Assembly (NCBI GenBank): GCA_009746045.1
Contig: RPFO01000085.1
Location: 620,439-684,438, forward strand
Length of the DNA stretch: 64,000 nucleotides
Direction of reading: 5' to 3'
DNA from: Mesostigma viride
Taxonomy: Eukaryota; Streptophyta; Mesostigmatophyceae; Mesostigmatales; Mesostigmataceae
Shown here: positions 34,601-44,004 of the stretch, piece by piece
Layout of the letters: each line of letters opens with the position of its first letter
How positions within the stretch are numbered: the first letter of the stretch is position 1
Notes under the pieces: generated by a model
What the model saw: only the letters and a program-made list of their open reading frames with translations
Told to the model about the DNA's origin: nothing
The model's database searches: none
Made by a program: the position numbers and the translations under genes

Positions 34601-37600
34601 CCAAGGATATAACCTTTTTAAGACCTATGGATCATGCCTGCGAAATTGCAGTTCAAAATGTCAACCCATGCTCTCATACCAGTCAGTTTTCTGCACCTCC
34701 ATGGCCGCGGACGTCAGTTATTATTTTATGCAAGTCTCATTTTGCCATGGTTTACCCACGCCGTGAACTGGCAGAGATGACAAGCGGAACCAACCGTAGG
34801 CCCGTACTCCCCAAGTACGGTTTAGGCTGCGTACCTGCCTGGGTGAGCTACGCCAAAACTAGGTCTGGCGCCAAATTCCAAAGCTCCGTGAAAAAAAATA
34901 CGCGTATTACATATAGTGCGGCGTGTTTACACTAAGAATTCGGTTCGGTGTATATCTAGTACGTTAGTACGCCAAACACCCCCGTACTGTTTAATACGGC
35001 GTATTTACCGTCTAATACAGCGTACTAGCGCACACTGCCTGCAAGGAAGACCCCGTGCTGGGACCACACATTCTTTGACTGAATGGTAACGAAAGGAGAG
35101 ATGCAGACAGCTTCTAAGGCTGAGCAAGCTAGTTACGGTTTACTTTGCTTTTTTTTTTCCTAACCGCGGAACTCCAGGGTAACCAGACTAGGTTGTTAAG
35201 AGCGCAGGGAAGGTGGGCGGGAAACGAAAGAGGTCGACCTTGGTTAGGTGGGGGGTTTGCCACACACTTTTTGCGCCTGAACAAATGACGCAAGTTGGTG
35301 TTCCATTGTCTGGCATCTTACATACGACTTGCCGGGGCTCTTAGATCACATATAACGTGAGAGAAAAATCTCAGGTCTAGGTAATCAGTACGTCATGAAC
35401 AAAGAAACCTAGGCAGTGGCCAGATTGTGTCGCCATACGCCATACAGCTCTCGCACGCCTGGCCAGAAAACTGGCCAAATCTTTACCACCGCAGATCCAT
35501 TTCAAGGCGCAGCGGCCCCAAAATGCTTGTCACGTCAACCATATATCCTAGCTATAGCGACTTCCCTTGCATCTCACTGTCAAGAAGCTATGTTCTGAGA
35601 ACCACAATCTCTGCAACTACAGCTTTTCCGACCCCACCTGGCGCCAATCGGCGCACCAGCCCTAGCCCCAGCACATGCTGTTCCCTGCCCTGGTCTGTAT
35701 GCGCAGGCTCAATACCATTCCATGCTACGCGGGTGGTAGATGTTATGGTGCGTCCCTGCCATCAGTCCTCCATGTGTGCACAGTTACGCTCTATGTCGTG
35801 CCATGGTAAGGGCATGGGACAAAGGGGAAGGTTCTTAGCCAAGGGTATTGGCGCCAAGACCATATATAGCCTTTTGCGCCGGAAATGTGGTCAGTGATCA
35901 TTGGGTCGGGCCCTAAGTATTGTGTTTGGCCATTTGTTTCACGTTGGATCGGGGGTAGTGCGCCTAACCGGATACCGCTGGGGAGCTAAAGATGGGGTGC
36001 CTGCCGGCACCCTGAAGAACTTGAAAATTTTCCATCAACATGGTCAAATGAGCTCTGAATGATCCAAAACTTTGTGAGATTAATCCTACCCTTTCAGCAA
36101 CAGGGAATAGGGTGGTTTGGGCCCATGGGACGTGCCTATGTTGTTGGGGGGATTCAAGTATTTTGGGGGATTCAAAAAGAGGCTGTTTTGGGCGACAGTG
36201 CATCCATGTGTCTACACATGCTTATTTTGTGGACCTGGGTAGCAAGATTTCTTCAAGATTGAAGATTTCGATCATTTTATGGATTTTATGGGAATATATG
36301 GTTTGGTCACAACTGGCTTGCCCACTGCCCTACTATGTCATTCGTGGCTTTGAAAAAAAAAGGCTAGCATTATTTTAGCTAGGTGGGTTTGTTTTTGTCC
36401 TTTTTGTGCATCACGCGGCCTTGGCCCGGACGGCGTTTTTTCGCCACCCCAATTTTTGCGTCTGAACAAATGACTTTCTAATTGCCGGCGGCTTACGTAA
36501 GTCTGCCGGGGCTATTAGGTCACATATTGCGTGAGAGAAGTAGTCTAGGTCTAGTTAATCACTAGGTCACTAACAAAGAAACCTAGACAGTAGCATGTTC
36601 ATATCTCAACGTAGCTCCTGCCACCTGGCCAGAAAAACTGGCCAAATCTTGTGCCACTACCGATCCGTATCAGGCCGCACCAGCCTTGAAAGGTTTGTCA
36701 CGTGAACCCAATAACCTAGCTATAGCGGCTACCCTTCCATCTCACTATCAAGAAACTATGTTCAGAGAACCACGATTCTATTAACCATGGAACTCCAGGG
36801 TAACCAGACTCTTTATTAAAACAATGAGCGGAGCACGTACAAAAGGCAGGCCTCATGCCGGCCGCGGATGCTCATGGGAACCCTTACAGATTGCTTGTCA
36901 AAGGCTAGCCTCACCCTTACATCCCTCTCTGGCGATCCATGCCAGGGGCAAAGAACCTATCGTAAGTACCATCATAAATAGAAACGAACAACCAAACTAG
37001 GTGGAGGGCAATGTCAAAAGAGCCCGCCATGCCCGAGGGGAGCAGGCGGCCACAGCCCAAAGAAGAACCTCAGGAAGCTCCACCTCCAAACTGCGGTGCA
37101 AGCCCACATAATGGGCAACCGTGGAGCTGCCAAGCCAGCGCCCCCGGCCCTGGATGTCCCCTATGCTGCGACCCTGGAGGAAATCATGAGTGGCACCCCC
37201 GTGCCGCAGCCCGTGAATGGTCAAAATCAAATCTGGGCGACCCCCAAGGCCTGAGTCGCATCCTGCCACATGCGCCTGAATTGCGGGTAGGTGAAAGGGA
37301 ACACGGCCTCCCAAGCGTGCTTACCCGCGATGCAGTGGCGGAGGATGGTTTCAGACATCGCGTCTTCTACCACCACCAACTGAGTCTTGCCCTTAGAGGT
37401 CTTGGTAGACTTCAACAGCAGGGCGCCCCGCTGAGCCGGCCCAAGCCGAACGTCAGGCTGGAGGCGCACATGGCCAACACGGAGGTTCAGCGCCTCCGAG
37501 ATTCGCAGGTAATGGCGGAACACGATGACCACCAGCAGGCCCGCAAGGCGCTGACCTTGCATTGCCATGGTGCTGGCAATTGCATATGCCACCTCCCATG

Positions 37601-40600
37601 GAATGGGAGAAGGGGCACAGGGGGGCACAAGTGTTTTCCACCCAGCGAGGAAGCCACGGGCCAAGTCCCACCGCTTCACCATACCGGGATAATAAAGTTG
37701 CAACCCCATCCAGGCATTGACACACGTCTGGCGGCTGTATCCCCGAAAGTGAGCCCAGGCGGCATACGCACAAAATGTCTCTTCAAGGGTGTCAGCACGT
37801 GACGATGACCTGTCCGCCCGACCGCCAGCCTCCCACCAAGTCAATAGAGAATTAAGGCCACGACGGTAGGCCAGCAAGGTAGCCGGCTTTACTTTCCCCT
37901 CTAGCAATGGAAGGTAGCTAACAGGTGCAGGGGGCCCCGGGTTAGGATGGATGCCTTCCGCGATCAGGTCGCAGACCCAGCCTGCCAAGACAGTCGCCAT
38001 GGATTGGCCGCGAGAAACGCCATCGGGGGGTTGAAGATCCCTCGGCGCCCACACCCACTGGGAACGACTCCCAGTGGCGAGGGTCAGCGCGCACAAGCGG
38101 CGGCACTGCTTGTTGAGCTTGTAGGATGAGGACCGCCCCTTAGCCAAGCCGCCCCTTAGCCAAGCAGCCCACTGTGGAATCCACCAACCTCACCACCCGC
38201 TTGCCTCGGTGTTTCAGGCTGCGCGCACTCCTCTCCACGCCCTGCGCTGCGGCCCACACGTCCTTCTCGTTGATGTGCATTTCCGGATCCCGCCAACGAC
38301 TCCTGATCCCAGCCCGCCGTTGCTGGCTAGTGATTGCTTGTTGCGCCCGCGCGCTCAGCGGCCTGGGGCCAGTGTAGGCCACCTTGGTCGGTATGGGCAA
38401 AGTCGGGTACCCCCGCACCTCTCGTGCCCGCGTCAGCTCCGTCACATCGCCCGGCTCCATGGTTGCGTACACGACACCTTGCCCGTAGGTGGACGCGTCA
38501 GATGCAACCACCTTACGTGCCAAAGGTGCCCTTTGGTCAACCCTTAGCATAGGAGCCAAGGCCAGGGCAACTCCTCCCGCACCCCGGCCCACAGCACCTG
38601 TGACCGCTGCCCCCACCCTTGCATGCTGATGAATCTGAAACATTGCTGCCAGATGGAGACTCAGCTGCGACTTAACATCTGCAGCCACAACCATCGCCCC
38701 AAGATGGCAGCCAGCCCCTCAGCTATAGCTCGGCCACGAGTGAGTATAGCCTGCGTGTGGGTGATCACACGGGTGAGCTGCTTGACCGTTGGTTCCAGCA
38801 CGCCGTTCCGTCGGTGCACCACCCCTAGGGCTTCTAGCTCGTCCCCTTCCAGGCTTGCCATCTTAGTCTTCTCCTTTGACGGCACAAGGTTGTTAGAAAG
38901 GTAGCATTCCTCAATAGCGTGCGTGATGAGCTGATTCACCGTCTCGCAGGTCCGCCCGTTGCTGGCCACCAAGTCATCGATGGTTATGGACAGCATGGGG
39001 GCAGGGGGGGGTTCCAGGTCGATCTGGAGCTCCCCGGCGCGCTCCTCCTTGTACTCGATGCCCACGTGCAGCAGCTGGCCACGCTCGTCGCGCACCAAGG
39101 TGAGCTCACTTGCGCTTAAGAGGTAGTTGACCTGGCGCCTCGGATCCAGGGCACCGGTCATGTAGCGCACCTTCTCATGGATGGCGTCCCCCAGCACCAC
39201 CGCTTGGGAATGCCCCATGGCCAGCGCCTTGAGCATGGGCCGCACCCTCCGCCTCGGCCCTGCCAGGCCCACGCTAGTAGACCACACACTAGGAAGCCCT
39301 TGGTAGTCCCACCACCACTCGGGCACCTCGATGGAGTAGTAGTATGACACGAGGTCGCTCTTGGCGCTGTAGCACCAGCCCTTGATGTAGACCTCCACGA
39401 GGATGCCCAGGTAGGGGAGCAGGATCTTGGGGGGGTCCACCCACAGCAGGTTGCCCACCTTCCTGTCGACGATGAACCGTAGCTCACCCACCCCCTTGGC
39501 CACTACAAAGTAGCCATCCACCCACTTGGGCCGCCTCTCCCGGAACGTAACCATGCCCATGCCTGCTGCCCGGCTCATGAGCTTGCCCCATTCAGCCATG
39601 GAGCATCCCCGGCTGGGCTTGGGCACATTCCAATACCTTGCGCTCGCCGCGACCGCTGGCTTGATGCAGTTCTCTTCGCTGGCATATATCTCCCGCCAAT
39701 GGGGCCGCATAGCCAACAGGTCGAGCAGCCGTGCCTTCCCTGCCACCGCCGCCTTTGGCAAACTCACCGCGTCCGCGCTCAGTTGTTCGTATTTATTCTG
39801 CTTCCCATGTATTGCATCAGCACCTTCTTGCAACTGGCCTGTCGCAACGCCACCTACGCGGCGACTGTACCAGGTGCAGTGCTTCTCTCTTGACCCTCGC
39901 AAGGGCCTCCTCCCTCCCCTTAGAGCACGCCCCTCTAGGGTTCAGAGGAGGCTCTGCCCCCCACACACACAGCCTATTAAGCCAACGTAGTACCTTGCAT
40001 TGCAGTGTGTATTCGCGGTGGCGGCGCGTCGCACGCTGTCGCCGACGTGCCCTCACCCTGCCCTGCGCGGTGTACGCTGGCCTAAGTGGGTATGGCAGCG
40101 GGAAAAGGGAGCGGTCCCGCTGGGATTCTATCGTCGTCAGAAAGCAACAAACGTGAAAACGCTAGCTGCCTAAATCTGAGATTCCGCGGAACGCAGAAAG
40201 CCTAGAAGCTACCAGCAAGGAATCGAACATAGGACCTTTGGCATGATTTCGCGGCTTTGTGCGTCTCCCGATCTCCCGCTGGGATTCTATGTTCCTACTT
40301 GTTTGGCCTTGCTGAGCTTGTCCAAGAGGATCGCAGTTGGGAGGGCTGCCTTGACAGCCGGGGTGGCTGACAGTGCAGCCTCCTCCCCCAATGGCAGGAG
40401 GTGGCTTGCCACCTTCCAACCCCCCCCCCCCGTCCATGCCCCTCCACCTGCAGCAAGACCGCCACCACCCTCATTAGGTACTCCATGCCCACAAGCTCCC
40501 CGGCTGCTGAGCCCAGCTCCTTGAGATGGATGTCCATGGCCAATGCAATGTTCATGACAATTTGCCTGTTCTCCATGTTCCGCCAATTTCCAGGCTTGAT

Positions 40601-42769
40601 TGTCACATGACCCACGACCGGATTCCCATCTCGTTGTCGCTGGCGTCCTCCAACACTCCCGGCAGCACCCGCTCCGTAATCCGGTATTTCACGGTCTTGG
40701 CTCGGCTCGGCAGCGCCACCCCTGTCGAGGCCTTGAAGTGGCTTCCCGCCCCCTCCGTTCCTCACAGCGCTGCCTTCAAACCTTGCATGAATTTCTCGGC
40801 TGCGACCTCCCCCTCCTCGTCCTCCTCGTCGTCCTGATTTTTTGTTTCCGGAGGTGCCCCAACGAATGTCGCCAACCTCACCCTTGTTTCATTTCCGACA
40901 GCCCCCCCACCTGCCGAATTTTCAGCCGTGCCTTTCGGCTTGGCTATTTTTCGTTGCGAAGGTGTCATTGGTGGCAGCGCCTCCTCCTCGTCATCCGCCG
41001 CAAGATCTGTCACGGCCAGCAGTTTTGCCACCAACGCTTCGTTTGGGTCACGTGCGTCCGACACATTGGCGACGTCGACGTGATCGGCCAGCAACTGCAT
41101 GACAGACCTCAGCTGGCTCGAGCTCCATGAGCTGGCGTCGGTCAGCCAGTCCTCCGTACTGAAGACCTGCTCGACTGCGCCCACAGCCTCTGCGGTGCTG
41201 GTGCCCTTGTCGAGCAGAGTGGCTAGCTGCTTCTTTTTGGCGCTGAAGGCGACTGGTGGGTGACTGGCGGCAGCAGCCGGCGGCGCCCCGTCCCCCTCGC
41301 GCGCTGCCTGCCTTGCTGTAGCCTTGCGCCCCTTCGGCATTGCTGCTCAGGGCAAAAAATCGCCCTGACAGTGAAGGTTCGTCAAACCAGAGGTTCGTTT
41401 CCCGTGTCTTGCTGTCGCCGCCCTTGTGAAAAGAAAAGAGGCCGTCCTTAGCTAGGTGGGTTTGTTTTTGTCTTTTTTGCGTGTCACGCGGCCTTGGCCC
41501 GGACAGCGTTTTTTCGCCACCCAATTTTTGCGTCTGAACAAATGACGCAATTTGGCGTTCTACTTGCCGGGGGCTTGCGGAAGTCTGCCGGGGCTATTAG
41601 GTCACATATTGCGTGAGAGAAGTAGCCTAGGTCTAGTTAATCACTACGTCATTAACAAAGAATCCTAGACAGTAGCATGTTCATATCTCAACGTAGCTCC
41701 TGCCACCTGGCCAGAAAAACTGGCCAAACCTTGTGCCACTACCGATCCGTATCAGGCCGCACCAGCCTTGAAAGGTTTGTCACGTGAACCCTATAACCTA
41801 GCTATAGCGGCTACCCTTCCATCTCACTATAAAGAAACTATGTTCAGAGAACCACGATTCATAAATTTCTTTCATTACCAGTGTATGGTTGGGGTTAGTA
41901 ATTCCATTGGTGGGATAAATATACCAACATCATATTTATGGCCCACAGTCATCACTGACCACTTTCAAGGTGCATCGAATCTGATATTGATAACTGTTAT
42001 TATAAATAAACGTCGCAAGGGGGGGGGCGGGGGGGCAGCCCGGGAAAGGAGGCTGCCTGTGCGCAGGCATGGGGTGATTTCCTGGCGCGCGCGGGGGGCG
42101 GGGGGGGGTATGGATCGGAGAGCTCGTGAGAAAGGCCGTAGCGGGACCTTGGCAACAGTGATTTGTCTGCGCTTCCCATTCCTTGACATGCACCGTTGGT
42201 ATCTCAACCTGGGAAGCACCACAGGAAACATCTACAAAGTTACAGCACCGATGTGGCTGAGTTCATGCATGCTTTTTGTGGACATCGTAGTGGAGGTGCG
42301 ATGAAAGAGGGTTTGGGGGAGTTTAAGTAATAAATGTCACCCTGGTGGTGACAATTGAGCTTCCCTTGGACTCGTATGCCACAGGTAGGTCGCTCATTCT
42401 ATCCTTCAAACTCCATCTTCGTGTCTGCTGTTATATTTTTCAGTGTCGTGGTGGGCTGGCCCCCCCCTGGCCTATCTCGACATAGGGTTGAGGGACAAGC
42501 TTAAAACCCTTTGGCTGTGGGTGGAAACATGCATGTTCAAGTGGACAGGGGGCTGCTGGCGCTGCCATAGTACCTCTGAATTCTTGGTTCATGGTTATAT
42601 GTATATCTCTTGTGCGTGGCATGGCGAATGCATTGCAGATTTCACGGAAGAAGAAAAGTCTCAGCTGAAGCAGGCTGGTTGCGTATCAGTCTCGCTCGGG
42701 CCACTGCGGTTGCGTGTGGAAACTGCAGCGGTGGCAATGCTGGCTGCTGCAGTTGTGTGCTCGGGATAG
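22623..42769 (+). CDS. rsmE: RsmE-type 16S rRNA (uracil1498-N3)-methyltransferase, 8 exons over 20 kb
   Basis: SPOUT-class, SAM-dependent enzyme that methylates N3 of U1498 in small-subunit rRNA. In an alga it probably acts in plastid or mitochondrion (inference). Exons are 22623-22775, 23815-23888, 27516-27667, 30337-30383, 31773-31884, 32737-32798, 33103-33343 and 42639-42769. All introns are GT-AG, phases fit, and the sum is 972 nt (323 aa plus stop). The N-terminal PUA-like part reads LPRFRVDELAPV then LRLRVGDRVELCDGRGR. It is followed by DWLVEKCAELGA, RWARVAEAASKQS, PPTTLQGL, LLIGPEG, DFTEEE and the SAM-binding knot end SLGPLRLRVETA. The DFT in place of GGF agrees with plant homologues as I recall them. 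A roughly 45-residue Ala/Pro-rich insert in exon 7 makes it longer than bacterial RsmE (about 245 aa). The start is uncertain: ATG 22623 is in frame, but CAG at 22680-22682 is a good acceptor, and a basic peptide starting at ATG 22481 could be an earlier exon. The last intron holds a retrotransposon. Confidence 0.93.
22767..22871 (+). repeat. 54-bp duplication of RsmE exon 1 end with its donor
   Basis: The exon 1 end and donor (GCGCCCGTG|GTACGC and the next 10 bases) recur at 22821-22845, exactly 54 bp downstream. A third partial copy (GAGCTGGCGCC) starts at about 22856. The copies carry a perfect second donor, but its use would add the sequence between, which contains a stop. Confidence 0.8.
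23912..26628 (+). repeat. 18-bp minisatellite built on a splice-donor motif, about 151 units
   Basis: The unit GTGAGCGTGGGTGGACGC repeats through most of RsmE intron 2 (23889-27515). The intron's own donor at 23889 is GTGAGCGACGCG, the same hexamer GTGAGC with a degenerate first unit, so the array starts at the splice site. Variants are GCGTGAGC/GCATGAGC and GTGGG/GCGGG. Truncated units (GTGGGTGAGCGTGGG) at 24861, 25610 and 26088 mark the ends of higher-order blocks, and the last two blocks share the same variant order over about 478 bp. Open frames across it are not coding. Confidence 0.97.
26996..27115 (+). repeat. 27-bp tandem repeat, about 4 units
   Basis: About four copies of a 27-bp unit (CCCCGGCTGATCCATCCCC and neighbours) lie in the 3' half of RsmE intron 2, after the 18-bp array. 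Confidence 0.85.
27205..27505 (+). repeat. 89-bp pyrimidine-rich tandem repeat at an RsmE acceptor
   Basis: About 3.3 copies of an 89-bp unit, with a TTCCCTTGTTCTCTAC core at 27221, 27310, 27399 and 27488. The last partial copy merges into the polypyrimidine tract and CAG acceptor of exon 27516. Here a tandem repeat is built around a 3' splice site, in contrast to the donor-linked cases. Confidence 0.85.
27689..29730 (+). repeat. 26-bp minisatellite, about 78 units, in RsmE intron 3
   Basis: The unit CCCTCTCTTGCCCACGTGCG plus CGCGGA repeats from about 20 nt after the GTGCGT donor at 27668. The first unit (27689) is degenerate. Variant units with CCGCTG for CCCACG form a pattern that recurs with a 754-bp offset (29 units; compare 28188/28942, 28229/28983 and 28400/29154), so a block was duplicated. 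The unit has no stop in any frame, which produces six overlapping open frames of about 750 codons. None is a gene. Confidence 0.97.
30368..30625 (+). repeat. 53-bp tandem repeat containing RsmE exon 4 end and donor
   Basis: Four full copies (starting 30368, 30421, 30474 and 30527) and one partial copy (30580). The first copy contains the true exon 4 end and donor (GAGAAGTGCGCG|GTGCGT). Copies 2-4 preserve it as AAGAAGTGCGCG|GTGCGT, so each carries a potential donor. A further degenerate GGTGCTAGGTAGGGG repeat runs from about 30690 to 30910. Confidence 0.92.
30690..30910 (+). repeat. Degenerate GGTGCTAGGTAGGGG tandem repeats
   Basis: Short units of TAGGGGTGCTAGG type are arranged in three larger blocks (each ending GGCATCC). 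They lie in RsmE intron 4, directly after the 53-bp exon-derived repeat. Confidence 0.8.
33344..35154 (+). other. Start of RsmE last intron; no gene seen
   Basis: This is intronic DNA before the retroelement remnants. Two related AT-rich segments, about 33897-33965 and 34948-35030 (both with GTACxCCAAAC and CGTACT blocks), bracket about 1 kb. They may be the ends of an old small insertion. No domain was recognised in the open frames here. Confidence 0.45.
35155..35612. mobile_element. Diverged copy of the YR-retrotransposon terminal repeat
   Basis: About 350 bases (35255-35612) match the terminal repeats at 36378-36780 and 41447-41852, with many substitutions. Shared blocks include CTTGCCGGGGCT and TAGCTATAGCG. 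The short block AACTCCAGGGTAACCAGAC precedes it here (35172), while in the main element it follows the left terminal repeat (36789). The order is therefore permuted, as in split-repeat elements, or a second old insertion was rearranged. Confidence 0.7.
36378..36780 (-). repeat. Left terminal direct repeat of the YR element
   Basis: About 403 bases nearly identical to 41447-41852 in the same orientation. It is the 3' end in element orientation. It contains GGTCACATATTGCGTGAGAG and TAGCTATAGCGGCTACCC blocks shared by both copies. Similarity between the copies suggests that the insertion is younger than the remnant at 35.2-35.6 kb. Confidence 0.9.
36997..38147 (-). pseudogene. RNase H tail plus tyrosine recombinase of the YR element
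   Basis: The upstream part (38147 to about 37900) is the end of RNase H (KGRSSSYKLNKQCRR ... WAPRDLQPPDGVSR). Then comes GIHPNPGPP, a 2A-like motif. The recombinase domain follows with the first catalytic Arg in FRHYLRISEALNLR. After a one-base shift within a G run near 37230, the frame continues with HGLRHGG (the H-x-x-R box), GRGRWLGSS and the Tyr nucleophile in VAHYVGLHR. All catalytic residues are therefore recognisable, but on two frames. Confidence 0.85.
38133..38694 (-). pseudogene. RNase H domain of the YR element, broken by a 16-bp duplication
   Basis: DIRS-type RNase H, with the first Asp in VVASDASTYGQG, the Glu in HINEKDVWAAAQG and the Asp in VVRLVDSTVG. The frame ends early because a 16-bp segment is tandemly duplicated (38133-38148 and 38149-38164). 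The text after the duplication continues the same protein in the next frame. The junction with the RT upstream also shows a stop and a shift near 38660. Confidence 0.8.
38661..39902 (-). pseudogene. Reverse transcriptase of the YR element
   Basis: About 400 codons. RT motifs are in order: KSDLVSYYYSIEVPEW (catalytic Asp of motif A), SITIDDLVA (catalytic IDD box), NLVPSKEKTKM and ALGVV. The thumb begins GRWLWLQMLSRS and is cut by a TGA, after which a matching sequence continues. There is no ATG at the left edge of the frame, so the start is unknown and the protein was probably made as part of a longer polyprotein. Confidence 0.85.
40295..41340 (-). pseudogene. Gag-like region of the YR element
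   Basis: A frame starts at ATG 41340 (MPKGRKATARQ) and runs 192 codons, with an acidic stretch near its end (DDEEDEEGE). It stops at TGA near 40762. Plausible continuations are then on other frames, including a helical segment RQIVMNIALAMDIHLKELG (about 40540). No zinc knuckle was found. The Gag assignment rests on position, just inside the 5' repeat and before the RT, and is inference. Confidence 0.55.
41447..41852 (-). repeat. Right terminal direct repeat of the YR element
   Basis: This is the 5' end in element orientation and the counterpart of 36378-36780. It lies about 100 bases upstream of the Gag-like ATG, so the promoter should be within it. Confidence 0.9.
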
Positions 42770-43937
42770 CCTGAGCGGCAGCTGATGCCGATCATTCAGT
42801 ACCTCAAGCTCAATGGCATGTGGTGCAGATGCTGGTCAGCAGACTTGATTTATCATTCATACTACTATAATTTGCGCACATGAAGTCCTGCTTCACGGAG
42901 CATGTATCCTCAGTGGAACGGGGTGTGGTGGGGCGAAGGACAGAAAGGCCTATCGAATGAAATCCCAGTTATCTAGTGGTACATAAATGTGTGACCCCTT
43001 GGCATGCATATGTCCAGAGTCGCTGTGGCGACCATAGCGCATAACAGGTGGTGCATGCCCCCACGTGGCCCCACCACAGACTTAGGGATTCTAACAAATA
43101 TACAACCTGTCATGGCCCATGGCCCAACCCCCCTAGTGCTGGATCCCGACCGCTTCGCTGAGATACTTATCAAGGATCAGAAAATCAAGGACCTCCCACG
43201 CGCGTCGTAAACACGGTACATCCGGTTGGCGGCATGAGCACCTCACCGTTATGGTTGGGCACGGGGGGGAGCGAGGGCGCCCTGTTAGAGGCAGTGGTCG
43301 CTGGCCGACCTGACGGCAAGGAATGTGCCAGCTTCTGCGTGCCCTTGGCTGGCCTGGCCCCGCCTCATCGCTCTAGCTCCTCAAGGACGACGTTCCCCCC
43401 CTGCCGGCCGAGTCGGGCCCATCGCCTGGGGAAGGTTTCCCGCATGCAAGCTTGCCAGCAAGGCCGTCTACAGCCAAAAGGCCGTGTAGTTTCTCGCCTA
43501 TTTCTGCCCCGTCCGGGGTGACGATGAGGTGACGAGCGGACCGGGCAGACGGGGCAGTCGAACGAGGCGGCCTCCCGGCCCTCGTTCCTCGCGCATAGTA
43601 TCCCTCCCCTTGAGAGTAGAAGTAGTGGTAGCCGGCAGGTAGATACTGGAGATAGCGTAGGGTTGTATAGCATAGATAGCTCTGCTGCATGCAGCCAACG
43701 TCGTAGTTGGTTCTAGCGGCTATTCGCGCAGGCATGGAGCCCGGCCAGGCTCCAGCCACGGGTACACTTCCATCCACAGGGCACAGGTAGCAACACGGGC
43801 GTACAGCTGAGGCGTGCGGCCAATGGGAGTACCCGCAATTCGCTCCATTTTTCAGGGGTACTGGCCGTGCCACCAAGAGCCTTGGACTCCTTTCTTAAGG
43901 ATCAGATCAGTGATGGACGTGCATTAATAAATTAATT
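42770..43937. other. 3' flank of RsmE; no convincing gene
   Basis: Frames of 60-167 codons occur in both strands (for example 43004-43210 plus and 43373-43876 minus), but none shows a known motif. No TGTAA was noticed close to the RsmE stop, so the 3' UTR end is not placed. Confidence 0.4.
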
Positions 43938-44003
43938 AAGAGACACGTGACTGCGTCACGTGAGCATAAGTCCTCAGTGGGAGGGGAACATGGGATGGAA
44001 TGG
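43938..44003. mobile_element. Truncated extra left end of the foldback element
   Basis: The first about 65 bases of the foldback element (AGACACGTGACTGCGTCACG onward) are preceded by ATTAATTAA. They stop abruptly at TTAATTAATTAA, where the full copy begins. It is either an insertion of one copy into another or an end duplication. Confidence 0.75.
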
Positions 44004-44004
44004 A

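Larger units (their letters stand above)
36378..41852 (-). mobile_element. Decayed tyrosine-recombinase (DIRS-order) retrotransposon in RsmE intron 7
   Basis: Minus-strand order is 5' terminal repeat (41852-41447), Gag-like region, reverse transcriptase, RNase H, tyrosine recombinase, 3' terminal repeat (36780-36378). The two repeats are direct, about 405 bp, and nearly identical (both begin TTAGCTAGGTGGGTTTG on the plus strand and end at ACCACGATTC). Tyrosine recombinase in place of a DDE integrase defines DIRS-like elements. RNase H joined to a recombinase after the RT is their usual order. No clear target-site duplication is seen, as expected for recombinase insertion. Stop codons and frameshifts show that it is no longer active. 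It is antisense to RsmE. Confidence 0.85.

Noticed and set aside
40195-40245. tRNA on the minus strand suggested by GTTCGATTCC
   Set aside because: The stem around the loop does not pair and no cloverleaf can be built.
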